Notes under the pieces: model-generated | The model's database searches: none | Seen by the model: only the letters and a program-made list of their open reading frames with translations | Told to the model about the DNA's origin: nothing | NCBI RefSeq assembly: GCF_001046635.1 | Contig: NZ_KQ130454.1 | Span: 379,501 to 443,500, forward strand | DNA from: Novosphingobium barchaimii LL02 | GTDB taxonomy: Bacteria > Pseudomonadota > Alphaproteobacteria > Sphingomonadales > Sphingomonadaceae | Reading direction: 5' to 3' | Length of the DNA stretch: 64,000 nt | Shown: in pieces, positions 42,648 to 51,788 of the stretch | How positions within the stretch are numbered: the first letter of the stretch is position 1 | Layout of the letters: every line of letters starts with the position of its first letter | Translations under genes and position numbers: made by a program

Positions 42648-44912
42648 CTAAAGCACATCCATCTGCCGCAGCAGCGCGCGCAGCTGGGACGGTTTCACAG
42701 GCTTGTTCAGCAGCGGCAGCGACAGGCTTGCCAGCTGGGCCTTGGTCTGCACGCCCCTGTCGGCGGTGATGACCATCGCGGGTACATCGCGACCCGCCCT
42801 CGCCCGCAGCGCGGCGATCGCCTTGTCGCCGGTGAGATCATCGTCGAGATGATAGTCGACGATAAGCATCGCCGGTCCCTGCTCCAGCGCGGCAAGCGCG
42901 GCGGCGTCGGACGGATCGTTGGCGGTCGCCACGTCCAGCCCCCAGTTTTCCAGCAAGGCCGCCATGCCTGAAAGGATGGAGGGATCATTGTCGATCACCA
43001 GCACCAGCCCGCCCGGCCCGGCACGCGTGCCGATGACGGCGGCCCCGGCCTCGGGCAACGCCGCTGCCGAGACTGCGCGCGGCAGGCGGATCGAAAAGGC
43101 CGCGCCTTGCCCCGGCGCGGTGGTCAGGTCCATGCGGTGGCCCAGCATCGTCGTCATCCGCCGCACGATGGCGAGGCCCAGGCCCTTGCCGGGAATCGCC
43201 TGCGTCTTGCCGACGCGGCGAAACTCCTCGAAAATCTCGTCTCGGTCGCACAGCGCGATGCCGGGGCCAGTATCGCGCACCGTTACCCTCACGTCTTCGC
43301 CGTCCGGTTCCACCTCGACGGTGACGCTGCCCAGTTCGGTATAGCGGATCGCGTTGGAAACGAAGTTCTGCAGCACCCGGCGCAGCAGCCGCGCGTCGGA
43401 ACGCACCCACATCAAGGTATCTGACACCACGAAAGCAAGCCCGCCCGCAGCCGCCAGCGGCGCGAACTCCACACGCAGGGCGGAAAGGATGGAGGCCAGC
43501 GGCAGGTCGGCGAACTCGGGCTGGATCGCGCCGGCATCAAGACGCGAAATCTCGAACAGGGCCTCCAGCAGGTCTTCCACCGAATCAAGCGCGGTCGACG
43601 CCTGCTGCACCAGGGCACGGGGTCGCTCCGGCATCGCGTGGCCGTCCATGGCCGAGACGAACAGCCGCGCCGCGTTCAGCGGTTGCAGCAGGTCGTGGCT
43701 GGCGGCCGCGATGAAGCTGGTCTTGGAGCGGTTGGCCGTCTCCGCCTCGTTCTTCGCCGCCACCAGCTGGCGATTGAGGTCGACCAGTTCGGCGGTGCGC
43801 TCGGCAACCCGGCGTTCGAGGGTTTCGGCGGTTTCGGTCAGCGAGCGTTCGAACTGCACGTGATCGGTCACGTCGTCGAACGTGAAGACCATGCCGCCGT
43901 TCTTCAGCGGCACCGAACGCACGGTGAAATGGCGTTCCTCGCCATCGGCTGCGCCCATGACGCAGTTGGTGGCCACCCGCGCCCCGCCGCTCTCGCGCCA
44001 GTCGAGCGCCTCCGCCCGGTCCAGTCTGCGCTGGTCGATGCACCAGCGTGCCAGTCCCTCGTGCGTATCGATGGCCGTGTCGATCCGCGATACGTCGCCT
44101 CCATCCCTATTCAATGCCAGGACCGTCAGCACCCCCTCGTTCCAGGCCTGCAACTGTCGCCGGGCATCGAACAGGCACACCCCTTCCGACAGGGTATCCA
44201 GCGTCGCCTGAAGCGCGAGGTTGCGTTCGGCCAGTTCGCGGGCGCGCTGACGGGCGTCCTCGGCCTTTACGGTGGTGATGTCGGTATAGATACCGACAGT
44301 GCCGCCCTCGCTGGTGCGCAGTTCGTTGATCTGGATCCAGCGCCCGTCCGCCAGCGCCTGTACATGCGCGCCTTTCGCGCGGCGATGCTGGGCCACACGG
44401 TCCTTGAGCCAGCGTTCGGGTGCCAGGCTGGAGCCAATCATCCCGCCCGACTGGGCAAGCCGGCTCGCCAGTTCTGCGAATTCCGGCCCATCCTCGCTGA
44501 TATCCTCGAAATAGGGGAATATCTTAAGGTAGGCGCGGTTGCACAGGACCAGCCGGTCCTCGGTATCGAACAGGGCGAAACCGTCGGCCAGCGATTCGAT
44601 GGCGTCGCGCAGCATCACCCTCGCGGCGGTGGCATCGGCATTCGCGGCGGCCAGCTCGGCGTTCACGGTGTTGAGCCGTTCCAGTGCCACTTCCAGCGCC
44701 CCGGTGCGTGTCCGCACCATCGCATCGAGAGAAATAGCCGTCTCGAACATCGAGAAGGCGCCGCCCTGCATGTCGGTCGATCTCTCGACCCGGTCCATCA
44801 GGGCGACGTTGATCTTCTCTAGCCGGGCCACGCGGCGGCGCAGTCCGGCCAGTTCATCGTCCCGCTCATGGCAGGCTGCACCGGCGCGCAGATGTTCTTC
44901 GACTTGCGCCAT
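42648..44912 (-). CDS. NahK/ErcS-like hybrid sensor histidine kinase
   Basis: This 754-residue cytoplasmic hybrid kinase has no membrane segments. The N-terminal coiled coil is followed by two PAS-like domains (LADGFALFDTEDRLVLCNRA, and LSEGVCLFDARRQLQAWNEG). A third PAS-like segment and a coiled coil lead to HisKA with FIAAASHDLLQPLNAARLFV (His at about 407). The ATPase domain carries DTGPGIA and GKGLGLAIVRRM. The C-terminal receiver has Asp at about 685 in LIVDYHLDDD and Lys in LLNKPVKPSQ. The ATG at 44912 has AAAGGGCGGGG upstream, 11 bases after the FIST gene stop. This FIST-kinase pairing matches NosP-NahK of Pseudomonas. Confidence 0.88.
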   Translation of the reverse strand: MAQVEEHLRAGAACHERDDELAGLRRRVARLEKINVALMDRVERSTDMQGGAFSMFETAISLDAMVRTRTGALEVALERLNTVNAELAAANADATAARVMLRDAIESLADGFALFDTEDRLVLCNRAYLKIFPYFEDISEDGPEFAELASRLAQSGGMIGSSLAPERWLKDRVAQHRRAKGAHVQALADGRWIQINELRTSEGGTVGIYTDITTVKAEDARQRARELAERNLALQATLDTLSEGVCLFDARRQLQAWNEGVLTVLALNRDGGDVSRIDTAIDTHEGLARWCIDQRRLDRAEALDWRESGGARVATNCVMGAADGEERHFTVRSVPLKNGGMVFTFDDVTDHVQFERSLTETAETLERRVAERTAELVDLNRQLVAAKNEAETANRSKTSFIAAASHDLLQPLNAARLFVSAMDGHAMPERPRALVQQASTALDSVEDLLEALFEISRLDAGAIQPEFADLPLASILSALRVEFAPLAAAGGLAFVVSDTLMWVRSDARLLRRVLQNFVSNAIRYTELGSVTVEVEPDGEDVRVTVRDTGPGIALCDRDEIFEEFRRVGKTQAIPGKGLGLAIVRRMTTMLGHRMDLTTAPGQGAAFSIRLPRAVSAAALPEAGAAVIGTRAGPGGLVLVIDNDPSILSGMAALLENWGLDVATANDPSDAAALAALEQGPAMLIVDYHLDDDLTGDKAIAALRARAGRDVPAMVITADRGVQTKAQLASLSLPLLNKPVKPSQLRALLRQMDVL

Positions 44913-44923
44913 CCCCCGCCCTT

Positions 44924-46120
44924 TCAGCGCCCGCCGGAAGGCACGGGCGCCACCTGGTCCCCAGAACGACCGATCGCCAGCCCGCTGAAGGTCTGGTTCA
45001 TGTGCGCGGCCAGAAATTGTTCGCCATAGGTGCTGAAACCCAGCACCTTGTTGTCCCTGTAGATCTGCGAAACCTCGTGCAGGATTTGTCGGTCCTCGGC
45101 ATCGAGGCGGTTCAGCACGCAGTCGAACCCGATGATGTGATCGATCGCGCCGACCTTGCTGGAGACCGAACCGAACAGCTCGCGCATCCAACTGAGCCGG
45201 TCGACCGGCTTGCCGATAGTGAGGACGACGCCGGTGTCGATGGCACAATAGAAGGTCAGCGATCCGTCCGGGTTGGCCGACTGGATGGAGCGGACGTGGA
45301 ACTGCCCGCCCGTGCGGACCATCGGCGGATGAGCGGCGAAGAAGTGCGCGTCCAGCGTTTCGGTCGGGCTTCCGGAAAGGCGCAGGTATTCCTCGGCGGC
45401 GGGTTCGGCGTTGATCTCGTAGACGGTGCGACTTTCCGGGTCCGCCTCGGTGATCACCATCTTGGCCGGGCCCGGGCGATAGTGGTTTGCGCAAAAGACA
45501 TGCATCGGCCGCCGACTGGTCAGCACTGCGATCACTGCCGCATCGGAATGGAAGTGCCCTTCGTGCAGCACGGCGGTTTCGCGGAAGGAGAGCCCGTCGC
45601 CGCTCGACCCGCCGATCAACTGGACGTCGCCCAGCGCATGCTGCGCGGTCATCGTCAGCAGTTCCTCGCGGTGGGAAAGCCCGTCGACGAAGAACAGTGC
45701 CACCTGATGCAGATCGCCCGCAGCGGCATGGTCCAGCCGTGCGCCGGCCACCAGCTTGCGGATCGCGCCCTGCGCCGCCTCGGGATCGAAGCGATCGAGA
45801 TCGTCAAAACGCAGCGAGGCCATCGAAAAACTCTCGGCCGGAAAGCCGATCAGCTGCAGACTATCGGTGTCATAGCCCCGATCGGTCAGTTCGCCCGCGC
45901 TGGTGCACCCGATCAGCGGCGCGCCCGGCAGCGCGGCCTTGAGCGCGCGGGCCAATTCATCGCTCGGGTAGGTGTACGAACAGAACAGCAGCGCGCCCGC
46001 TAACTCGACATCACCGATCGCAGCCACCAGCTCCGCGACGGCGACTTGCGGATCGGCCGCGCGCGAGGCGCAGGCAACCAGAGGTCGATCACTGCCTTGA
46101 AGAGTGGCGTTCATTCGCAT
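44924..46120 (-). CDS. FIST-domain sensory protein (NosP-like)
   Basis: This 398-residue protein has FIST_N and FIST_C domains: SYTYPSDELARALKAALPGA, PLIGCTSAGELTDRGYDTDS, LIGGSSGDGLSFRETAVLHE and the C-terminal IDHIIGFDCVLNRLDAEDRQ. In Pseudomonas the homologue NosP binds haem and nitric oxide and inhibits the co-encoded NahK kinase. The haem ligand cannot be assigned by eye. I use the ATG at 46120, with GGAG 6 bases upstream; a GTG at 46141 and an ATG at 46114 are alternatives. It is 11 bases before the hybrid kinase gene and 57 bases after DUF779. Confidence 0.85.
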   Translation of the reverse strand: MRMNATLQGSDRPLVACASRAADPQVAVAELVAAIGDVELAGALLFCSYTYPSDELARALKAALPGAPLIGCTSAGELTDRGYDTDSLQLIGFPAESFSMASLRFDDLDRFDPEAAQGAIRKLVAGARLDHAAAGDLHQVALFFVDGLSHREELLTMTAQHALGDVQLIGGSSGDGLSFRETAVLHEGHFHSDAAVIAVLTSRRPMHVFCANHYRPGPAKMVITEADPESRTVYEINAEPAAEEYLRLSGSPTETLDAHFFAAHPPMVRTGGQFHVRSIQSANPDGSLTFYCAIDTGVVLTIGKPVDRLSWMRELFGSVSSKVGAIDHIIGFDCVLNRLDAEDRQILHEVSQIYRDNKVLGFSTYGEQFLAAHMNQTFSGLAIGRSGDQVAPVPSGGR

Positions 46121-46177
46121 GTCCCGCTCCGCGCCGGCCACCTCTTTGATCGAGCGGTCCGTGCGTTTGCGCGAAGT

Positions 46178-46600
46178 CTAGGCCTTGCCCGCCCCCTCGC
46201 CAAGCGCATTCGGATCATCGCCTCTCGGCGGTTCACCCGCTGCTTCGAGCGAAGCGTTCTCCGCGTCGGTGAAGATGCGGCTGCGCACGATGAAGCGCAC
46301 GCCTTCGGGCGCCTCCAGGCTCATGCCCGAACCGCGCCCCGGCACCACGTCGATGGTCACCTGGGTGTGGCGCCAGTATTCGAACTGCGCCGCCCCGATC
46401 CATACCGGGGTGTCGCCGGTGACCTTGCCCAGCAGCACGTCCTGCCCGCCGACGCGAAACTCCCCGGCAACGAAACACATCGGCGCCGATCCATCGCAGC
46501 ACCCGCCCGACTGATGGAACATCAGGTCGCCGTGGACGCCGCGCAGGCGCTCGATCCACTCCGCCGCCGCCGGGGAGGCGAGGATGCGGGCCGGAAGCAT
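46178..46600 (-). CDS. DUF779 family protein
   Basis: This 140-residue protein of unknown function is typically encoded beside ExaC-type aldehyde dehydrogenases, as here. Recognisable parts are MFHQSGGCCDGSAPMCFVAG with a Cys-Cys and a later Cys, GKVTGDTPVWIGAAQFEYWR and TIDVVPGRGSGMSLEAPEGV. The ATG overlaps the aldehyde dehydrogenase stop by one base (TGATG). The last 25 residues are acidic and poorly conserved in appearance. The cysteine cluster hints at metal binding; no activity is established. Confidence 0.85.
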   Translation of the reverse strand: MLPARILASPAAAEWIERLRGVHGDLMFHQSGGCCDGSAPMCFVAGEFRVGGQDVLLGKVTGDTPVWIGAAQFEYWRHTQVTIDVVPGRGSGMSLEAPEGVRFIVRSRIFTDAENASLEAAGEPPRGDDPNALGEGAGKA

Positions 46601-48120
46601 CAGAAGAAACCGAGCGCTTTCGGGCTGTAGCTGACGAGCAGGTTCTTGGTCTGCTGGTAGTGGTCCAGCATCATCTTGTGGTTTTCGCGCCCGATGCCCG
46701 ACTGCTTGTAGCCACCGAACGCCGCGTGGGCGGGGTAGGCGTGGTAGCAATTGGTCCACACGCGCCCGGCCTGGATACCTCGGCCGATGCGATAGGCGCG
46801 GGTTCCGTCGCGGGTCCAGACCCCGGCGCCGAGGCCGTAGAGCGTGTCGTTGGCGATCGCGAGGGCCTCCTCGTCCGTCGAGAACTTCGTCACCGCCAGC
46901 ACCGGGCCGAAGATCTCCTCCTGGAAGACGCGCATCTTGTTGTGGCCTTCCAGCACGGTGGGCTGGACGTAGTACCCCTGCGAAAGCTCACCTTCATGGG
47001 CGACTCGCTCGCCGCCGGTCAGAACCTTGGCGCCTTCGTCGCGGCCGATCTGGATGTAGCTGAGGATCTTTTCCAGCTGGTCGTTGGAGGCCTGCGCGCC
47101 GATCATGGTCGATGCATCGAGCGGGCTGCCCATCCTGATCGCCTCCACCCGCGCGATCGCCTTTTCCATGAAGGCGTCATAGATCGATTCGTGGACCAGC
47201 GCGCGGCTTGGGCAAGTGCAGACCTCGCCCTGATTGAGCGCGAACATGGTGAAGCCTTCCAGCGCCTTGTCGAGATAGTCGTCGTCGGCGTCCATCACGT
47301 CAGCGAAGAAGATGTTGGGGCTCTTGCCGCCCAGTTCCAGCGTGCAGGGGATCAGGTTTTCCGACGCATACTGCATGATGAGGCGGCCGGTGGTGGTCTC
47401 GCCGGTGAAGGCGATCTTGGCGATCCGCTTGTTGGCGGCCAGCGGCTTGCCCGCCTCTATGCCGAAGCCGTTGACGATGTTGAGCACGCCGGGCGGCAGG
47501 ATGTCGGCCACCAGTTCGGCCAGCACCAGGATCGACATCGGCGTCTGCTCGGCAGGCTTCAGGACCACGCAGTTACCCGCAGCCAGTGCGGGGGCCAGCT
47601 TCCACGCCGCCATCAGGATCGGGAAATTCCACGGGATGATCTGGCCAACCACGCCCAGCGGCTCGTGGAAATGATAGGCCACCGTGTCGTGGTCGATCTC
47701 GGCGATGGAGCCTTCCTGCGCGCGCAGGCAGGATGCGAAGTAGCGGAAGTGGTCGATCGCCAGCGGCACGTCGGCGGCGGTCGTCTCGCGGATCGGTTTG
47801 CCGTTGTCGATCGTCTCCACCAGCGCCAGCCTGTCCAGATTGGCTTCCAGCCGGTCTGCGACCCTGAGCAGCGTGTTCGCGCGCTCGGTGGGTGATGCCT
47901 TGCCCCAGGCGTCCTTGGCGGCGTGCGCCGCATCCAGCGCCAGTTCGATATCCTCGGCCGTGCCGCGCGCCACCTGACACACCACCTGGCCGGTGACGGG
48001 CGAGACGTTGTCGAAATACCGCCCCTTGACCGGGGCCACCCACTTGCCGCCGATGAAGTTGTCGAACTTCGCGCGGATGAGCGCGTCGCCCGTGAATTTG
48101 CTCATGGCCTGTTCCAGCAT
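46600..48120 (-). CDS. NAD-dependent aldehyde dehydrogenase (ExaC/AcoD-like)
   Basis: This 506-residue aldehyde dehydrogenase probably oxidises acetaldehyde or similar short aldehydes to acids. The N-terminal [20 protein letters not shown] is followed by [20 protein letters not shown] in the Rossmann domain. [13 protein letters not shown] and [12 protein letters not shown] carry the general-base Glu. [20 protein letters not shown] holds the catalytic Cys at about 300. This EVCTC form is typical of the ExaC group. The ATG at 48120 has AGGGAG upstream. It heads the minus-strand unit ALDH-DUF779-FIST-NahK and is divergent from the HerA-like gene. Confidence 0.93.
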   Translation of the reverse strand: MLEQAMSKFTGDALIRAKFDNFIGGKWVAPVKGRYFDNVSPVTGQVVCQVARGTAEDIELALDAAHAAKDAWGKASPTERANTLLRVADRLEANLDRLALVETIDNGKPIRETTAADVPLAIDHFRYFASCLRAQEGSIAEIDHDTVAYHFHEPLGVVGQIIPWNFPILMAAWKLAPALAAGNCVVLKPAEQTPMSILVLAELVADILPPGVLNIVNGFGIEAGKPLAANKRIAKIAFTGETTTGRLIMQYASENLIPCTLELGGKSPNIFFADVMDADDDYLDKALEGFTMFALNQGEVCTCPSRALVHESIYDAFMEKAIARVEAIRMGSPLDASTMIGAQASNDQLEKILSYIQIGRDEGAKVLTGGERVAHEGELSQGYYVQPTVLEGHNKMRVFQEEIFGPVLAVTKFSTDEEALAIANDTLYGLGAGVWTRDGTRAYRIGRGIQAGRVWTNCYHAYPAHAAFGGYKQSGIGRENHKMMLDHYQQTKNLLVSYSPKALGFF

Positions 48121-48211
48121 CCTGGTAACTCCCTAATTTGTCGCCGGCCAATGTGGCCGCGCGGAAGCGGGCAGCCAATTGTACCTTGGGACGATGGAGG
48201 CCGGTGGGCGG

Positions 48212-48290
48212 GCGGGCTTCGACAAGCTCAGCCTGAGCGGGGTCCAGTAGGATAGGGGGCCCCGCTCAGGCTGAGCTTGTCGAAGCCCGC
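48212..48290. repeat. REP-like inverted repeat with 31-bp perfect arms
   Basis: Arms at 48212-48242 and 48260-48290 are exact reverse complements over 31 bases, separated by 17 bases. Each contains the sphingomonad repeat core GCTTCGACAAGCTCAGCCTG. It lies between two divergent genes (ALDH and the HerA-like ATPase), which is unusual because such elements normally follow genes. Confidence 0.9.
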
Positions 48291-48392
48291 ACCCCGCAGC
48301 ACCGCACTTTGACGGCTTCCCCCGCCCAACCTCTGGATAAAGCCGCCTCCCCACCTTGCGCGCGCCCCGTCCCCTTTGGCAGGAGCACCTTC

Positions 48393-49880
48393 GTGAGCGC
48401 GAACATCGTGATCGGCCAGACGCCGCAAGGCCAGCCGATCGAGATCGACATCAAGGAACTTCTGGCGACCCGCCTGCTGGTGCAGGGCAATTCCGGGTCC
48501 GGAAAGTCGCATCTGCTGCGCCGGATCCTGGAAGAAAGCGCCAGCATCGTCCAGCAGGTGGTGATCGACCCCGAGGGCGACTTCGTCAGCCTCGCCGAGG
48601 AATTCGGCCATGTCGTGATCGACGGCTCCGCTTATGGCGAGGCCGAGATCGCCCGCCTGGGCGCGCGCATCCGCCAGCACCGCGCCTCCGTCGTGCTGGC
48701 GCTGGACGAGCTGGAAATCGACCAGCAGATGAAGTGCGCCGCGCAGTTTCTGAACGCCCTGTTCGATGCCCCGCGCGAACAGTGGTATCCCGCGCTGGTG
48801 GTGGTCGACGAGGCGCAGATGTTCGCACCCGCCGCCGCCGGTGAAGTGACCGAGGAAGCCCGCCGCGTCAGCCTTGCGGCGATGACCAACCTGATGTGCC
48901 GCGGGCGCAAGCGCGGCCTTGCCGGCGTGATCGCCACCCAGCGCCTCGCCAAACTGGCCAAGAACGTCGCGGCCGAGGCCAGCAACTTCCTGATGGGCCG
49001 CACTTTCCTCGACATCGACATGATCCGCGCCGCCGACCTGCTCGGCATGGAGCGACGCCAGGCCGAAGCCATCCGCGACCTTGCGCGCGGCCAGTTCCTG
49101 GGACTTGGCCCCGCCATCGCCCGCCGTCCGGTCTCGGTGAACGTGGGCACCGTGCGCACCGGCCAGAAGTCGGTCACGCCGGGCCTCGCCCCGCTGCCCA
49201 CCGCCACGACGGAGGAACTGCGCGAGCTGCTCCACGAAAACCTCCACGTCGAGCCGGAGCGCCCCGAATTCCACCGCGCCGCCCCGAAAACCGAGGACGC
49301 CGAGACGCTGGCCCGGCGAATCGCCGAATCCGACCTGCTCGAACCGACCAGCTCGCAAGCCCGCGAGAGCGAACGCGAACGCCAGCGCCCCGAACCCGAT
49401 GCGGAGGAAAGCCGCGCCGCCATGGTCGAGATCATGAACGCGATGGCGCAGGAGGACGATTGCACCTTCCAGTCGTCGACCACGCTGTTTCAGGATTTCA
49501 CCATCCGCTGCCGGATGAAGGGCATTTCCGTGCGCGGCCTCGACGCGACGATGTTCCGCCGGGGCTTCGCCGCCGCACTGGCCGGTATCGACGATCCCGA
49601 CGACGAGCGCTGGATGGACCTCATCAATCTGTCGAAGCATGTCCCCGACGATGCGCTGGCCACGTTCTATGTGATCGCCCGCGCCGCGATCGACGGCAAG
49701 CCCTGCCCCGACGACATGGACCTGGCCCGCATCTACGGCACCAGCAGCCCGCGCCGCGTGCAGCGCCTGCTGGATTACCTGGAAAAGGACGGGTTGATCG
49801 TGGTCCGCACCGATTTCTCGGGCAAGCGCTCGGTCGGCCTGCCGGACCTCGGGGTAACGACTTCGCCGGTCGAGGCCTGA
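48393..49880 (+). CDS. HerA-like ATP-binding protein (DUF87)
   Basis: This 495-residue HerA/FtsK-superfamily ATPase has a P-loop QGNSGSGKSHLLRRILEE at about residues 31-48, Walker B PALVVVDEAQMF at about 134-145 and a downstream sensor-like segment GVIATQRLAKLAKNVAAEAS. A C-terminal region ISVRGLDATMFRRGFAAALA and a winged-helix-like RLLDYLEKDGLIVVRTDFSG follow. The GTG at 48393 with AGGAG 7 bases upstream is the best start; the upstream in-frame ATG at 48309 would add 28 residues that include no motif. No NurA nuclease is adjacent, so it may act alone or in another complex. Confidence 0.85.
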   Translation: MSANIVIGQTPQGQPIEIDIKELLATRLLVQGNSGSGKSHLLRRILEESASIVQQVVIDPEGDFVSLAEEFGHVVIDGSAYGEAEIARLGARIRQHRASVVLALDELEIDQQMKCAAQFLNALFDAPREQWYPALVVVDEAQMFAPAAAGEVTEEARRVSLAAMTNLMCRGRKRGLAGVIATQRLAKLAKNVAAEASNFLMGRTFLDIDMIRAADLLGMERRQAEAIRDLARGQFLGLGPAIARRPVSVNVGTVRTGQKSVTPGLAPLPTATTEELRELLHENLHVEPERPEFHRAAPKTEDAETLARRIAESDLLEPTSSQARESERERQRPEPDAEESRAAMVEIMNAMAQEDDCTFQSSTTLFQDFTIRCRMKGISVRGLDATMFRRGFAAALAGIDDPDDERWMDLINLSKHVPDDALATFYVIARAAIDGKPCPDDMDLARIYGTSSPRRVQRLLDYLEKDGLIVVRTDFSGKRSVGLPDLGVTTSPVEA

Positions 49881-49978
49881 CGGACTGCTGTTTGCCGCAA
49901 GAGCACAGAAACGTGCATTTCGGATTAGTAAGCCCGCGAACTCAACTCTTTTTGATGATACTGGGCCGCCTCGCGCAA

Positions 49979-50000
49979 GTCCGAGACCGGTCCGAGACCG
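49979..50000. repeat. Tandem 11-bp repeat upstream of the DUF4169 gene
   Basis: GTCCGAGACCG occurs twice head to tail at 49979-49989 and 49990-50000, about 77 bases before the DUF4169 start. It could be a regulator site or chance duplication. The rest of the 196-base gap shows nothing recognisable. Confidence 0.3.
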
Positions 50001-50076
50001 GTACGCAACACATAGTTACCGGCCTTGCCACCCGACGCCCTTCCCCGCGCATGCGATCCGCTGTAGTCGGTGATCC

Positions 50077-50262
50077 ATGGCAGACATCATCAACCTGCGA
50101 ATGGCCCGTAAGGCGCGCGAACGGGCGGCCGGGGAAACTCTGGCGCAGGCCAACCGCGCCAACTACGGTCGTACCAAGAACGAACGGACCGCGAAAAAAA
50201 ACGAAGCCGCGAGAATCGAACGCATAGTCGACGGCGCTCTGCGCGAGCGTGAGGATAACTGA
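50077..50262 (+). CDS. DUF4169 family small protein
   Basis: This 61-residue, very basic and acidic-mixed helical protein has the DUF4169 pattern MADIINLRMARKARERA then NRANYGRTKNERTAKK and a C-terminal RIVDGALRERED. The function is unknown. Members are widespread in alphaproteobacteria, often beside a ribbon-helix-helix protein. Here the next gene is a different small protein, starting at the last base of this gene's stop (TGATG). Confidence 0.8.
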   Translation: MADIINLRMARKARERAAGETLAQANRANYGRTKNERTAKKNEAARIERIVDGALREREDN

Positions 50263-50465
50263 TGCGCACGACAGACCTGGAGGCGAGCGTACGCCTCTAT
50301 CATCTCGACGGAGGCCCGGAGGGCGGCGCGGCCACCACTCTGTTTTACGGCACATTGTCCGGGGCGATGGACATTGCCGCACAGCAAAGCGAAGACGTGC
50401 AGGACGGCCTGTTCATCGCGACCGACAATGACGTGGTTGCGTACCTCGACCTGATCGAAACCTGA
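50262..50465 (+). CDS. Small protein of unknown function
   Basis: This 67-residue acidic protein starts TTDLEASVRLYHLDGGPEG and ends NDVVAYLDLIET. I do not recognise it. The overlap with the DUF4169 stop and its sensible amino-acid composition support that it is translated. A strand-helix-strand outline is likely, with DGLFIATDNDVVAYLDL forming the last part. Confidence 0.6.
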   Translation: MRTTDLEASVRLYHLDGGPEGGAATTLFYGTLSGAMDIAAQQSEDVQDGLFIATDNDVVAYLDLIET

Positions 50466-50645
50466 CCGGCAAGCCGCCTGCTGTCGGGTAGGCAGCGCCC
50501 AACGGGCTGTCAGGCACCGGTATCGCTTCATGCTGAAATCGCTCCATGATGGATCCAAGCCTGCCGCCGCAGAGCTGTTCCTCATGGTATGATCGGGATG
50601 CAGGGGGGAAGGGACTTCTTCCGCCCGGACCACCCGGAAAGCGCG

Positions 50646-51785
50646 ATGTCGAACACTATTGGGCTGAACAGCATCGGCAGATCGACGTCGAAGGTCATCG
50701 CGGTATCCCGCGTGCTCTGTATCTTGTGCGTCATCTATGCACACACACCGCCCTACGGCGACGCTGTTCCCCGCACCCTGTTCGGGGGCGAAGCCGTGAT
50801 CTGGATCTTGCGCGAAACCCTGGGCCGGTCGAGCGTGCCCTTGCTCAGTATCATCTCCGGCTATCTTGCGGCCCGCGTTGCCGCCCCCAACGGATTTGGC
50901 AGAACGCTTCGCAAAAAGGTGCTTACCCTGCTGGTCCCGCTGGTCCTGTGGAACGCGATCGCGATCCTGATCGACATCGTCTTCTCGCTGGGCGCTAAAA
51001 TGCCGGCAGCCGATGCCCTGCCGCGCCTTCTCACCGGGATCGACGGATTTCCCCGCCTGATGCCGCTGTACTTCCTGCGCGACATCTTCCTGTGCAGCCT
51101 GTCTGCACCGCTTCTTCTCATGGGACTGCGGCGAATGCGGTGGCTGCTGCTATCGAGCCTGCTCGCCAACGCGGTGTGGAACCTCGACGGGCCGCTGTTT
51201 CTGGCGAGCGCCATTCCCCTGTTTTATACGATCGGCCTGGGCGCGGGTCAAAAGTGCTGGCAGGCACGGGCCATCCTCAGGCGCCCCGGCCTCTCATGGT
51301 CACTGGCGGCGGGGGTGCTCGTGATCCTGGCAATGCTTCCGTTCGTCATGACCGATTATTCCGCGCTGCGGGCAGACGGGCCCGCAAATGCCGCACTGCT
51401 CATCGTTCAAAGGGGAGCAGGTGCCGTCACGTTCTGCCTGACTGCCGTTGCCATCGCCGGCAAGGAGCAACTGGCGTCAGCCTTTGCGCGCTTCGAACCG
51501 GTTATCTTCTTCGTCTTCTGTTCCCACCCGCTGATCATCGGCCTTGTCTGGATCGTACTGGGTCCCGCAAGCGTGTCCCTGGGCGCAAATGCAGCGCTTG
51601 CTGCCTTCCTGATCGCGCCGCCCTTGGTACTGGCGATCGCCGTCCTGGCCGCGGGGATCCTGCGCCAGATGGTCCCCCGCCTCCTGCGTCTGCTGATGGC
51701 GGGGAAGCGGATCACCGACGCACAAATGGCGGCGATCACGCCGCCCCTTGCTCCTCTGCGCCGCAAAGCACCCGAAATCAGCTGA
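50646..51785 (+). CDS. Acyltransferase-3-like membrane protein
   Basis: This 379-residue membrane protein has about ten hydrophobic segments. Its start VIAVSRVLCILCVIYAHTPP matches the acyltransferase-3 R-x10-H pattern (RVLCILCVIYAH). Later FLRDIFLCSLSAPLLLMG and FFVFCSHPLIIGLVWIVL match the family's last helices. I use the ATG at 50646 with GGAAAG upstream; an ATG at 50589 would add 19 polar residues. It converges on the OMP-like gene. The acceptor is unknown. Confidence 0.75.
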   Translation: MSNTIGLNSIGRSTSKVIAVSRVLCILCVIYAHTPPYGDAVPRTLFGGEAVIWILRETLGRSSVPLLSIISGYLAARVAAPNGFGRTLRKKVLTLLVPLVLWNAIAILIDIVFSLGAKMPAADALPRLLTGIDGFPRLMPLYFLRDIFLCSLSAPLLLMGLRRMRWLLLSSLLANAVWNLDGPLFLASAIPLFYTIGLGAGQKCWQARAILRRPGLSWSLAAGVLVILAMLPFVMTDYSALRADGPANAALLIVQRGAGAVTFCLTAVAIAGKEQLASAFARFEPVIFFVFCSHPLIIGLVWIVLGPASVSLGANAALAAFLIAPPLVLAIAVLAAGILRQMVPRLLRLLMAGKRITDAQMAAITPPLAPLRRKAPEIS

Positions 51786-51788
51786 CCG

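Noticed and set aside
46660-47895. 411-codon plus-strand frame opposite the aldehyde dehydrogenase
   Set aside because: Antisense shadow; Val/Gly/Asp-rich without motifs.
48212-48290. CRISPR array or intrinsic terminator
   Set aside because: There are only two inverted arms with no regularly spaced direct repeats, and no gene ends into the hairpin with a T-tract.
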